This document shows, one piece after another, positions 24,899 through 33,047 of a stretch of 40,726 nt of DNA (within the stretch, counting starts at the first letter, position 1; each line of letters opens with the position of its first letter). Source of the stretch: Mayfieldus sp038329895. Lineage in GTDB: Bacteria > Actinomycetota > Thermoleophilia > Solirubrobacterales > 70-9. The notes under the pieces are model-generated. The model saw only the letters and a list, made by a program, of their open reading frames with translations, was not told the DNA's origin and ran no database searches. The stretch covers positions 1-40,726 of the forward strand of contig JBBQNM010000011.1 in the NCBI GenBank assembly GCA_038329895.1, written 5' to 3'. The position numbers and the translations under genes were made by a program.

Positions 24899-26422
24899 AT
24901 GAACGACGGTCGTCGCTCCAACACCGATCAGCACGTTCGGGTCGCGATCATCGGCGCCGGCTTTTCGGGACTGGGGATGGCGATCCGCCTCAAGCAGGAG
25001 GGAATCGAGGACTTCGTGGTGCTCGAGAGCGCCAACGAAGTGGGCGGCACATGGCGCGACAACACCTACCCGGGTTGCCAGTGCGACATCCCGTCGTATC
25101 TGTACTCCTTCTCGTTCGCGCCGAATCCGAACTGGACGCGCTCCTATCCCCTACAGGCCGAGATTCGCGAGTACCTGCGGCGATGCGCAGAGCAGTTGGG
25201 CGTCGTGCCCCACATCCGTTTCGGCCACGAGGTACAGGACGCCGCCTGGGATGAGGCGGCCCGCCGCTGGCGGCTGGAGACCGGGCAGGGTGCGCTGAGC
25301 GCCGACGTGCTGGTGGCCGGCGTCGGTGGGTTGAGCGCGCCGTCCAAACCGGACATCCCCGGGCTGGAGCGCTTCGAGGGCACGATGTTCCACTCGTCTG
25401 GCTGGGATCACGAGCATGACCTCGACGGTGAGCGGGTCGCGGTGATCGGTACCGGTGCGTCGGCGATCCAGTTCATTCCCCACATCCAGCCGCAGGTGAG
25501 CACGCTGCACCTGTTCCAGCGCACGCCGCCTTGGGTGCTTCGCGACATGGACCGCCCGATCGGCGCACGTGAGCGGCGCCTGTTCAGGAAAGTGCCGCTA
25601 CTGCAGCGGCTGGTCCGTACGTTGATCTACTGGGCGCACGAGGCGACGGTGTTCGTAACGATCGTCGACCGCCGGTTGGCGAAGCTGCTGGAGCGCCAGG
25701 GACGGAAGCACCTACGCAGCCAGGTGCCGGACGCAACGCTGCGCGCCAAGCTGACGCCGAACTACACGGTCGGCTGTAAGCGAATACTGCTCTCCAACGA
25801 GTACTACCCGGCGCTGACGCAGCCCAATGTCGAGCTGGTCACCGACCCGATCCGGGAGGTACGGGCGCGCTCGATCCTGACCCGCGACGGTGCCGAGCGG
25901 GAGATCGACACGATCATCCTCGGGACCGGGTTCAAGGTCCACGACCATCCCGCATTCGCCCAGGTGCGTGGCCGGGACGGGCGAACCCTTGCCGAGGAGT
26001 GGCAGGGGAGCCCCCGCGCGTACCTCGGCACTGCCGTCCCGGGTTTCCCCAACCTCTTCCTGCTGGTGGGCCCCAACAGCGCCGGCGGCTTCAACTCGAT
26101 CGTCTTCACCAGCGAGGCCCACATCAACTACGTGACGGCGTGCCTCGAGGAGATGGACGAGCGGGGACTCGAATCCGTTGAGCTCCGACGCGAGGTCTAT
26201 GAGGCCTACAACCGAAGGGTCGATGATCGGTTGAGCGAGAGCGTCTGGAACGCCGGCGGCTGCCAGAGCTGGTACCTCGACGCCAACGGCCACAACAACG
26301 TCTGGTGGCCCGGATTCACCTGGCGCCTCTGGCAGCGCACTCGTCGTTTCGACATCGGCCGCTACAGCGTGCGGACGCGGGGGTCGACGGGCACGCTGCG
26401 CGATCCGATGCGAGTACCTTGA
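24899..26422 (+). CDS. Flavin-dependent monooxygenase, Baeyer-Villiger type
   Basis: This 507-residue enzyme has the FAD site GAGFSG (residues 19-24), the typical segment GGTWRDNTYPGCQCDIPSYLYSFSF read in parts, the Baeyer-Villiger fingerprint with F159, G161, H165 and W169 followed by Asp, and a second Rossmann site GTGASAIQ (184-191) for NADPH. By family it converts ketones into esters or lactones using O2 and NADPH in the cytoplasm; related enzymes attack steroids and cyclic ketones. The start at 24899 is an ATG just before the FAD domain. It lies downstream of its own palindrome and about 150 bases after the hydrolase gene, and a tiny membrane-protein gene follows after 9 bases. Confidence 0.9.
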   Translation: MNDGRRSNTDQHVRVAIIGAGFSGLGMAIRLKQEGIEDFVVLESANEVGGTWRDNTYPGCQCDIPSYLYSFSFAPNPNWTRSYPLQAEIREYLRRCAEQLGVVPHIRFGHEVQDAAWDEAARRWRLETGQGALSADVLVAGVGGLSAPSKPDIPGLERFEGTMFHSSGWDHEHDLDGERVAVIGTGASAIQFIPHIQPQVSTLHLFQRTPPWVLRDMDRPIGARERRLFRKVPLLQRLVRTLIYWAHEATVFVTIVDRRLAKLLERQGRKHLRSQVPDATLRAKLTPNYTVGCKRILLSNEYYPALTQPNVELVTDPIREVRARSILTRDGAEREIDTIILGTGFKVHDHPAFAQVRGRDGRTLAEEWQGSPRAYLGTAVPGFPNLFLLVGPNSAGGFNSIVFTSEAHINYVTACLEEMDERGLESVELRREVYEAYNRRVDDRLSESVWNAGGCQSWYLDANGHNNVWWPGFTWRLWQRTRRFDIGRYSVRTRGSTGTLRDPMRVP

Positions 26423-26431
26423 GGACACGAC

Positions 26432-26560
26432 ATGGTGGACATGTCCACAGTCCTGATCGTCGCCATGGTCCTGATGATGATCGTGATGATGGGGGGAATG
26501 GTGGCTGGCGCGGGTTGGGCAATCGTCCGTCGGCGACGGCGGGATCAGGGCGACAAGTAG
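26432..26560 (+). CDS. 42-residue single-pass membrane peptide
   Basis: A small reading frame starts at ATG 26432, 9 bases after the monooxygenase stop, preceded by GAGGAC at good spacing. The peptide is a Met/Val-rich hydrophobic helix (TVLIVAMVLMMIVMMGGMVA) followed by a strongly basic tail RRRRRDQGDK, so it should sit in the membrane with the C-terminus inside by the positive-inside rule. I recognise no family. The position suggests co-translation with the monooxygenase, for example as a membrane tether. A chance frame is possible but the composition is protein-like. Confidence 0.6.
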   Translation: MVDMSTVLIVAMVLMMIVMMGGMVAGAGWAIVRRRRRDQGDK

Positions 26561-26597
26561 CGTGCCGGTAGCTGCGGCTATCGGGTTTGATTAAGGC

Positions 26598-27338
26598 GTG
26601 GAGCGGCCCAGGCTTCTACTCGTCTCCGAAGTCACGGAGCTTTCGTGGACGATCAGGCCCCATTTGGAGGAATGGGCGGACGTCGCATCCTTCGATCCCC
26701 CCGGCGTCGGTGGCGAGCCACTACCGCCCGGCCAGGGCCTATCCACGGAGCTTGTCGTGCAACGCGGCCTCCAGGAGCTCGATGGCCGGGATTGGAAGCG
26801 GTGCTTCCTGGTCGCGGATGGATATTCGAACGCCACTGCGGCGCGAATCGCTCAGGCTCGATTGAGGCAGGTCGAAGGGCTGGCCTTGGGCCATGCGCGC
26901 CTCTCGAACCGCAGAGAGGGCGAGCGGGCACCGATCAACCAAGAGGTGTGGGAGGCGATGACCCAGGTCCTGCGCCAGGATCAGCGCGGCTTCATTCGCC
27001 ATGGGATCGTCCAAGCCACCCACGGCTCGGTCGACGAGGACCTGGCCGAGCAAATACTCGAGCGACTTCCGGAAGGCGAGCTGGTCGACAGTTGGGAGGC
27101 TCTGAGTCGCGACGACCACCGAATGGAAGAGCTGCTGGCCGGGCTCGAAGTGCCGCTTCTATTCGCCAAGCACGATGGCTGCCTGATGAGCACTGCGGAG
27201 GGCTTCGAGGATGCCTGCAAGGCGTTTCCGCAGGCGCGCATTGTCTCAGTTCCCGAGGCTCCTCCGAGCAGCGAGGAATTCGCCGAAGCGCTGCGGGAAT
27301 TCTGTGAAGGCGTCCTGTCGCGGAACGGGGGTACGTGA
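26598..27338 (+). CDS. Alpha/beta-hydrolase-fold protein, probably non-catalytic
   Basis: This 246-residue protein begins with GTG at 26598. The fold is suggested by LLLVSEVTELSWTIRPHL (first strand), FDPPGVGGE, the elbow-like VADGYSNATA (GxSxA) and a later strand VPLLFAKHDGC with a usual acid position. The final histidine expected near the C-terminus is not seen: the segment reads SVPEAPPSSEEF where active members have His before the PEEF-like helix. It may have lost hydrolase activity or use another residue. It lies 37 bases after the small membrane peptide and could be the last gene of that transcript. Confidence 0.7.
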   Translation: MERPRLLLVSEVTELSWTIRPHLEEWADVASFDPPGVGGEPLPPGQGLSTELVVQRGLQELDGRDWKRCFLVADGYSNATAARIAQARLRQVEGLALGHARLSNRREGERAPINQEVWEAMTQVLRQDQRGFIRHGIVQATHGSVDEDLAEQILERLPEGELVDSWEALSRDDHRMEELLAGLEVPLLFAKHDGCLMSTAEGFEDACKAFPQARIVSVPEAPPSSEEFAEALREFCEGVLSRNGGT

Positions 27339-27479
27339 CGAAGCCCGGCAGGTTGGCGCCGGGTAGATCCGGCGGTCAGCGTTCGATTCTCTTAAGCGCG
27401 TACCGCTGACGCACGGCCGCGAGGTGTGGCGGGCGATGCATGCGACGCCGCTAGGAATTGCTCCGTTCTCAGGCTGAAC

Positions 27480-28115
27480 TCACGGTCGGCGCGCGGCACC
27501 GAGGATGTGGGGGGTCACCAGGACCTCGACGACCGAAGGCCGAAGCGGGAACTGTCGAGACCGCTTCACCTCGAATCCGGCCTGCTCGATTGCGGTCCCC
27601 GTGTCGCGCGCGCAGTGGCAGCCGCCGGCCACGAGCGGCCAGAAGGTGCGGTCCGCGACACGCTGGGCGCGCGCGAAGCCCCGCCCCTTCGCGATCACGT
27701 GCTCGAGGAATCGCAATTCGCCACCCGGCCGGATGACACGCCGCACCTCAGCCAAAGCAGCCGCCTGATCAGCGACCGTGCAGAGCACGAAACACGCCAC
27801 GCCGGCATCAAACGTCCCGGAATCCGCGGGCAACTTCTCCGCCACTTCTTCTACGACCTCGATCTCCACCGATGCGGCCCTGGCCGCTTCGATTGCCTTC
27901 TTCCGCAGATATGGCTCGGGCTCGACCGCCAGGACGCGATCGACGGTCGCGGGGTAGTGAGGAAAGTTCTCGCCCTGCCCGGCGCCGACCTCGATCACGC
28001 TGCCGGATAGCCCGTCAAGAAGTTCCTGCCGGTAGGGAGCCTCTTGTTCCCGGGTGGAGCTGCTGAGCCGGCAATAAACCCGCGCGAAGATCGGATGGTG
28101 CACTTCGTTGCTCAT
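27480..28115 (-). CDS. METTL7-like SAM-dependent methyltransferase
   Basis: This 211-residue class I methyltransferase has SAM motif I VIEVGAGQGENFPHYP, an acidic end of the second strand at AVEPEP, FDAGVACFVLCTV and LRFLEHV. The end, with GGCHCARDTGTAIEQAGF and PHILGAA, resembles the METTL7/TMT1 group, whose animal members methylate alkyl thiols. I infer thiol or small-molecule methylation. The ATG at 28115 is preferred to a farther one because GAGAGGGAG lies upstream at suitable spacing and the protein then begins at the conserved region. It converges with the preceding hydrolase gene and is divergent from the cyclase gene. Confidence 0.8.
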   Translation of the reverse strand: MSNEVHHPIFARVYCRLSSSTREQEAPYRQELLDGLSGSVIEVGAGQGENFPHYPATVDRVLAVEPEPYLRKKAIEAARAASVEIEVVEEVAEKLPADSGTFDAGVACFVLCTVADQAAALAEVRRVIRPGGELRFLEHVIAKGRGFARAQRVADRTFWPLVAGGCHCARDTGTAIEQAGFEVKRSRQFPLRPSVVEVLVTPHILGAARRP

Positions 28116-28362
28116 CTCAGGGGCTCCCTCTCGCAGCATCGTTGGCGCGCGCATCGCTGTCTGTGAGCAAGCGCACGGACGTCAGGTGCTCAAGGCGCGC
28201 TTTCGGGAATCTGAATCTGGCGGACGGCCAGCAGATCGTCGTCTCTTACGGTCCCAAGAGCGCCACGCCGCCTCACGGCACCTAGGTGAGTCGCCGCAGG
28301 TCGACGTTCGTCTTTTTGACTTCGGCGGGCTGAATCCAGGGTACGGTCAGTGCTGCTCAGCG

Positions 28363-29034
28363 ATGGACCACCACACTTTCCTCTTCGCCGACCTAGCCGG
28401 TTTCACCGCCCTGACCGAGGCGATGGGCGATCAGGAGGCCGCGGATCTGGCCGGCCGCTTCGGTTCAGCTGTCGAGGAGCGTTTGCCGGATTACAGGGCT
28501 GAGGCGATCAAGAGCATCGGCGACGCGCTGATGATCAGGTCCGACCAGGCAGCGGACGCGGTGAGCCTCGGGCTCGACATCGTCCACGAGATCGGTGGTC
28601 AGCACTTCTTTCCCACGGTGCGTGTCGGAATGGACACCGGAACGGCCACCGCGCGCGGCGACGACTGGTTCGGGGCCACGGTCAACCTCGCCCCCCGCGT
28701 TTCCGGGATCGCCGCGGGCGGTGAGGTCCTCCTGACCGAGGCGACGAGAGTGGCTGCCGGTACCGTCGAGGGAGTCGAGATCCGCCAGCACGGCCGCCAC
28801 GAGCTCAAGAACGTCGGCGAGCCGGTGCTCCTACATGCAGCGGTGCGCGAGGGTCAGCGCTCGCAGACCGGCCTGCCGATAGATCCCGTCTGTCGCATGG
28901 CCGTCGATCCGGAGCACTGCGCCGGCAGCCTGTCTCATGAAGGACGCGAGTTTCACTTTTGCTCCCTCGAGTGTGCGGCCCGGTTCGCGAGCAGCCCCGA
29001 TCGGTACAAGGGGGAGATGGGTTCGCACCGGTAG
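28363..29034 (+). CDS. Class III nucleotide cyclase fused to a YHS domain
   Basis: This 223-residue protein has a short class III cyclase catalytic domain (about residues 5-160): metal ligands Asp10 (FADLAGFT) and Asp54 (SIGDAL), adenine-selecting Lys50 and Asp101 (DDWFG), and transition-state Asn108 and Arg112 (TVNLAPRV). The set looks complete for ATP use and points to cAMP synthesis by a homodimer. The C-terminus (about 173-215) is a YHS-type metal-binding module: DPVCRMAV, FHFCSLEC, with Cys177, Cys200 and Cys204. No membrane segment is seen. The ATG at 28363 is chosen because it begins the domain; the open frame upstream has no homology-like features. Fusion of cyclase and YHS suggests that bound metal regulates cAMP output (inference). 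Confidence 0.85.
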   Translation: MDHHTFLFADLAGFTALTEAMGDQEAADLAGRFGSAVEERLPDYRAEAIKSIGDALMIRSDQAADAVSLGLDIVHEIGGQHFFPTVRVGMDTGTATARGDDWFGATVNLAPRVSGIAAGGEVLLTEATRVAAGTVEGVEIRQHGRHELKNVGEPVLLHAAVREGQRSQTGLPIDPVCRMAVDPEHCAGSLSHEGREFHFCSLECAARFASSPDRYKGEMGSHR

Positions 29035-29094
29035 TGCCGGGCGCACCCGGGGGTTCGATTTATCGACGCACAGCGGCCGAGCGCGCCTGAAGAT

Positions 29095-29487
29095 CTAAGC
29101 GGGCGTCTCCTCGAGCTGTTTGAGGAGCTCGGCGGAGTCGAAATACGTCCAGTCCTCGCGGATGCGCCCGTCCTCGAAGCGACTGATGGTCACCCCAGTG
29201 AAGCCGACCTCGCGCCCGTCCCGAGTGCCCTGCATTTTCCAGCGGCTGGCAACGCGGTCACCCTCCGCCACCTGATCCTCGGTTCTGATCACAAGGTCGG
29301 AGAACATCTGCCGGTAGAGGGCCACCGACTGCTGGATGCCCTCCATGCCGTGAAAGTCGATGGCGTTGACGTGGTCGTCGAACTCCGAGTGGTAGCACTG
29401 GTCGGCGGATTCGACGTCGTTTCCCGAGCAGATCTCCTCCAGAGCTCGTCGTGCCGTGGCCTTGTTCCGTTGCTCAGCGTTTGCCAT
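29095..29487 (-). CDS. SnoaL-like protein (NTF2-like fold, ester-cyclase type)
   Basis: This 130-residue protein matches the SnoaL/SnoaL-like polyketide cyclase pattern: ARRALEEICSGN, a YHSEFDDH segment, GMEGIQQSVALYRQMFSDLVI, EGDRVASRWKMQGT and GRIREDWTYFD. These small alpha+beta barrels bind or isomerise hydrophobic small molecules; many bacterial members have no known reaction. The ATG at 29487 lies inside the end of the LysR gene (14-base overlap), so the two are co-translated and probably function together. Confidence 0.83.
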   Translation of the reverse strand: MANAEQRNKATARRALEEICSGNDVESADQCYHSEFDDHVNAIDFHGMEGIQQSVALYRQMFSDLVIRTEDQVAEGDRVASRWKMQGTRDGREVGFTGVTISRFEDGRIREDWTYFDSAELLKQLEETPA

Positions 29488-30436
29488 TCGAGTCCTTCGC
29501 GGTGCAGCCGGCGATGCTAACGGCACAGCAGTCGCTGAGGGTGGCGATGAAGGCGCGCTCGGAGGGCGTCGAGTCCCGGTCGCCGGGGAGCAGGAGGTAG
29601 ATCGAGCGCCGCATCGGCTCGGCGCCCTCGATTCGGAAGCTGATCAGTTCGCCCCGCTCGATCTCGTCGGCCACGACCAGCTTGCTGACGAACCCGACGC
29701 CGAGGCCAGCCTGCACCGAGCGCTTGATTGCCTCGTTTGAATCGAGCTCCCAGCGGTTGACCGGACGGTAGCCGGCCCGCGCGAGATAGCGCCCGGAGAC
29801 CGTCCGCGTACTCGAGCCCGTCTCGCGGACCAGCAGCGTCCATCGCTCCAGCTCCGAAACAGTCGCTTTTCCGCGGCGTAGCTTCACGCGACCGGGGGCG
29901 GCGATGCCGACCAGCTCGTCGTCAAGGAAGGGCTCGGCGCGAACGCCGTCCGGCAACCCGACCTCGCCGGCAATGCCGAGGGAGAACTCGCGCTTCGCTA
30001 TCCGCTCGGCCACCCACGCGCTGGAGCCGATCGCGATGTCGACGTCGACCCCCGGATGGCGATCGGCGAAGCATTGAAGGATCGAAGGCAGAACGTATGT
30101 CCCCGACGTCGTCGATGCGGCCAGCGCCAGGGTTCCCGTCTCCGCGCCGTGCAAGGCCACGAGTTCCTCCTCGAGGCCCTGGAGGGTGTCGAGGACGCGA
30201 GAGGCATGGCCCACAATCACCTGCCCGGCCTCGGTGAGACGGCTGGCCCGTCCATTTCGCTCCACCAGTTTCTCTCCGATCGCCCCCTCCAGCGTCTTGA
30301 GCTGCTTGGTTGCCGACGGTTGGCTGATCTGACATGCCTCGGCCGCCGCGGAGATCGATCCGCGGCGATCCACTTCGACCAGCAATCGCAGCCGGGCGGG
30401 ATCGAGTGCATCAACTATGCCGGTTGGGAAAGGCAT
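29474..30436 (-). CDS. LysR-family transcriptional regulator
   Basis: This 320-residue regulator has an N-terminal winged helix (about residues 14-73, SISAAAEACQISQPSATKQL) and a LysR substrate-binding domain (GTLALAASTTSGTYVLPSIL, ending near residue 305), closest in style to CysL/CbbR-type members. It is divergent from the DUF4395 gene over a 53-base spacer, the classic layout for LysR control of the neighbour, and translationally linked to the SnoaL-like gene. ATCTAT/ATAGAT arms bracket the spacer and may form part of its operator. The inducer is unknown; the sulfur-related neighbours make a sulfur or thiol ligand plausible. Confidence 0.9.
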   Translation of the reverse strand: MPFPTGIVDALDPARLRLLVEVDRRGSISAAAEACQISQPSATKQLKTLEGAIGEKLVERNGRASRLTEAGQVIVGHASRVLDTLQGLEEELVALHGAETGTLALAASTTSGTYVLPSILQCFADRHPGVDVDIAIGSSAWVAERIAKREFSLGIAGEVGLPDGVRAEPFLDDELVGIAAPGRVKLRRGKATVSELERWTLLVRETGSSTRTVSGRYLARAGYRPVNRWELDSNEAIKRSVQAGLGVGFVSKLVVADEIERGELISFRIEGAEPMRRSIYLLLPGDRDSTPSERAFIATLSDCCAVSIAGCTAKDSNGKR

Positions 30437-30453
30437 CTATACGACGATTGGCC

Positions 30454-30482
30454 TTGGAGAATAGCTGCACCGGCCATAGATT
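30454..30482 (+). promoter_or_regulatory. Probable promoter giving a leaderless DUF4395 mRNA
   Basis: TTGGAG (30454-30459), a 17-base spacer and TAGATT (30477-30482) end 7 bases before the GTG at 30490, so transcription should start at or next to the first codon. No Shine-Dalgarno sequence is present. The same -35 hexamer and spacer occur before the persulfide dioxygenase gene. Confidence 0.6.
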
Positions 30483-30489
30483 CTGCATC

Positions 30490-30984
30490 GTGACCGAGCG
30501 ATTCGCCATCTGGTCCCGTAACTGCCTGACGATGCAGGGCTACGGTGATCTCGGCGATGCGGACCGACGCCGGCTGTGGCTTGGCCTCCGCTTCTCGCCC
30601 GCCCTTTGCTTCACGGGAATCGGGGTTGGCACGGCCCTCGCTTCTCCTGCGCTGCTATTCGCGATGGCTGGCACGGCGTTTCTTGGCGGCTTCGTGATGC
30701 CGAAGCACCCGTTCGACTACGCCTACGACGCGGTCATGAGGCCGCTCCTCGGCGGCCCCGCGGTGCCACGAAGTCCCGCTCCGCGGCGCTTCGCATGCCA
30801 GCTCGCTACCCCGTGGATCGTCGCCATAGCCGTGGCTTTTCTCGCAGGTTCGTACGCCGTCGCCTGGATCCTCGCCGTGCCGCTGCTCGTGGTCGCGGCA
30901 ACGGTGATGACCACCAATTGGTGCCTGCCCTCACTCATATACGGCCAGATCCAGCGGCGCCAGGCGAGCAAGACAGCTGCCTGA
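30490..30984 (+). CDS. DUF4395 family membrane protein
   Basis: This 164-residue protein matches DUF4395: RNCLTMQGYG near the N-terminus, LRFSPALCFTGIGVG, FLGGFVMPKHPFDYAYD, and a conserved end WCLPSLIYGQI with three or four hydrophobic helices. Cysteines at the two ends (Cys12 and the one in NWCLPS) are notable in a family often found next to sulfur-transfer or thioredoxin-like genes. The GTG at 30490 is chosen because it fits the leaderless promoter and gives the family-like N-terminus. It shares a transcript with the following methyltransferase gene (22-base gap). Confidence 0.82.
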   Translation: MTERFAIWSRNCLTMQGYGDLGDADRRRLWLGLRFSPALCFTGIGVGTALASPALLFAMAGTAFLGGFVMPKHPFDYAYDAVMRPLLGGPAVPRSPAPRRFACQLATPWIVAIAVAFLAGSYAVAWILAVPLLVVAATVMTTNWCLPSLIYGQIQRRQASKTAA

Positions 30985-31006
30985 TCTAATAGCCAAGGAG
31001 ACGGAG

Positions 31007-31774
31007 ATGACAGCCCCAGTCGACACCGAGGAGCTCGAGGCGAAGGTCAAGGACATGTACCGCCATGTTGCCCAGCAGCCCCACGGCAACTACCACTTCG
31101 AGTTGGGTCGGGGGCTGGCTGAGCGGCTCGGCTATCCGAGTGAGCTCCTGGACCAGATCCCGGATGCTGCGATCGAGTCCTTTGCGGGCGTCGGCTACTT
31201 CTTCGATCTGGCGGATCTGGGCGAGGGACAGAGCGTGGTCGATCTCGGGAGCGGATCGGGCATGGACGTCTTCTTCGCCGCCCAGCAAGTTGGAGACGGC
31301 GGCCGGGTGGTCGGCATCGACTTCACCGCCGAGCAGCTTTCAAAGTCGCGCCGGCTCGCCGAAGAGGCGGGTATCGGACAGGTCGAGTTCCGCGAGGGGC
31401 GGATCGAGAAGCTCCCAGCTGATGACGACAGCTTCGACTGCGTGATCTCCAATGGGGTGATCAACCTCGCGCCCGAGAAGGAGCCGGTCTTCCAAGAGGC
31501 GGCCCGTGTGCTGCGACGCGGCGGCCGCCTGGCGATCGCCGACATCGTCAGCGAGCAGCAGCTCAAGGAGAGCATCGTCTGCGATGTAAACCTCTGGGCC
31601 TCCTGCATAGGCGGCGCCGCGCAGGAGGACGCCTATCGTGCGGCGATCGAGGGCGCCGGTCTGCGCATCGAGGAGATGCGCCAGAACCCCTACGAGTTCA
31701 TCTCCGACCAGGCGCAGAACGCCAGCGCCAAGTACGGAGTGAAGAGCGTTTCGCTGCGCGCGGTCAAGGATTAG
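31007..31774 (+). CDS. ArsM-like SAM-dependent methyltransferase
   Basis: This 255-residue protein has SAM motif VVDLGSGSGMD, GIDFTAEQL, the conserved FDCVISNGVINLAPEK and LRRGGRLAIADIV, all close to arsenite methyltransferases. The segment WASCIGGA retains one of the usual Cys positions, but the further C-terminal cysteine region of true ArsM enzymes is not seen, so arsenic methylation is uncertain; other metalloid or thiol substrates are possible. A good AAGGAGA site precedes the ATG. It follows DUF4395 and converges by 11 bases with the MFS gene. Confidence 0.85.
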   Translation: MTAPVDTEELEAKVKDMYRHVAQQPHGNYHFELGRGLAERLGYPSELLDQIPDAAIESFAGVGYFFDLADLGEGQSVVDLGSGSGMDVFFAAQQVGDGGRVVGIDFTAEQLSKSRRLAEEAGIGQVEFREGRIEKLPADDDSFDCVISNGVINLAPEKEPVFQEAARVLRRGGRLAIADIVSEQQLKESIVCDVNLWASCIGGAAQEDAYRAAIEGAGLRIEEMRQNPYEFISDQAQNASAKYGVKSVSLRAVKD

Positions 31775-33047
31775 ACGGCCGAGATGCGCGGGCCGGCCTG
31801 ATCTCCAAGGCTGGTTTGGGAGATCCGGGCATGTCAATGGCGACCCATATGCCGGACGCCGCCGTTAGGCCGGCAACCACTGCGATCGCTCCGGCCGGGT
31901 CGATTGCGTCGGCCAGGACTCCGACGATGAGTCCCCCCACGACGTAACCCATGTCGCGCCAGAAGCGGTAGACGCCGACAATCGGCGCCCGCGCGACCGG
32001 AGTTACGGCATCAGAAATGGCCGCTATCAGGGTCGGATAGACCAGCGCAGTACCAGCACCGAGCACGATCGCCGACCCAGCCGCCGGGGAGACGGCGCCT
32101 CCGGACGCCGCCAGCAGCACCAGGGCCGCGGCCTGCAACAGCATTCCGGCGACGATCAAGGGCTTGCGCCCGACGTTGTCGGACCAGTGTCCCGTCCAAA
32201 TCTGTCCCACGCCCCAAACCGCCGGATAAAGGCCAGCGACAAGGCCGATCTGCCTCGGGCTGGCGCCGTCGGCGGCCAGGAAGAGGGGCAGCAACCCCCA
32301 GGCCAGAGCGTCATTGAGGTTGTTGACCAGCCCCGCCTGTGAGCAGGCGCGAAGCGCGGGCTCCCTATGGGTGGCGGCGGCAAAGGCCTCGCGCAGCCGT
32401 GGCGATGCCTCGTCGTGGTCGGCGTAATCGCGCCCCTGCTCGAGGGTGACGTGCTCCCCGGTATCGCGGACGAACAGAACGGTGATCAGCAGAGCCGCAA
32501 TCGCGACGATGAATCCTGCCGTCACCAGTACGTCGCGGGGGGCGAAATCGGCCGCCAGCCAACCGCTTGCCACGGCGGCCAGCGCTACGCCCCCGTAGCC
32601 GGCCGCCTCGTTTAGGCCCAGCGCAAATCCACGTCGCTTGGGTCCGACGAGGTCGATCTTCATCACCACCGTCATCGACCAAGCCAGTCCCTGGTTCACG
32701 CCCAAGAATACGTTTGCCGCCACGATCCATGCCCAGCTCGGAGCCACGGCGACCAGCAACGGAACCGGCAGTGCGAGCACCCAGCCGAGGACGAGCAGTC
32801 TCCGCCTGCCGACTCGCTCGGCAAGCGCCCCAGCACCGAGGTTCGTCACCGACTTGGCAAGACCGAAGGCCACGATGAAGGAGAGAACCGCAGCGCTTGA
32901 CGTCAGACCGAATTCCTGACTACCGATCAGCGGCAGCGTCGAGCGCTCCAAGCCGACCATCGCCCCGACCATGGCGTTGACCGCGACCAAGAGCGAAAAC
33001 TGCGCCAGATTTTGGCGCAGGCCGAGTTCGACTGGGGAGCCAGTCAA
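31764..33047 (-). CDS. MFS transporter
   Basis: This 427-residue protein has the profile of a 12-helix major facilitator, with an MFS signature between helices 2 and 3 (GALAERVGRRRLLVLG) and its relative in the second half (GHWSDNVGRKPLIVAG). It is likely an exporter for a small molecule. The start is a TTG at 33047 overlapping the stop of the upstream persulfide-dioxygenase-like gene (TTGA), so the two are translationally coupled; an internal ATG start would remove only the first residues. The tail is rich in Arg and Pro. Confidence 0.88.
   Translation of the reverse strand: MTGSPVELGLRQNLAQFSLLVAVNAMVGAMVGLERSTLPLIGSQEFGLTSSAAVLSFIVAFGLAKSVTNLGAGALAERVGRRRLLVLGWVLALPVPLLVAVAPSWAWIVAANVFLGVNQGLAWSMTVVMKIDLVGPKRRGFALGLNEAAGYGGVALAAVASGWLAADFAPRDVLVTAGFIVAIAALLITVLFVRDTGEHVTLEQGRDYADHDEASPRLREAFAAATHREPALRACSQAGLVNNLNDALAWGLLPLFLAADGASPRQIGLVAGLYPAVWGVGQIWTGHWSDNVGRKPLIVAGMLLQAAALVLLAASGGAVSPAAGSAIVLGAGTALVYPTLIAAISDAVTPVARAPIVGVYRFWRDMGYVVGGLIVGVLADAIDPAGAIAVVAGLTAASGIWVAIDMPGSPKPALEIRPARASRPSNP

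Noticed and set aside
26435..26448. Perfect 14-base palindrome GTGGACATGTCCAC as an operator
   Set aside because: It lies within the first codons of the small membrane-peptide gene and may be due to chance; noted only as an oddity there.
27344..27363. Short CCCGGC/GCCGGG hairpin after the degenerate hydrolase gene
   Set aside because: Only 6 bp and no T run; could be a weak terminator but is common in GC-rich DNA.
28316..28347. TTGACT ... TACGGT as promoter of the cyclase gene
   Set aside because: The spacer is 20 bases, too long for a confident housekeeping promoter. The 247-base gap 28116-28362 otherwise shows no clear feature.
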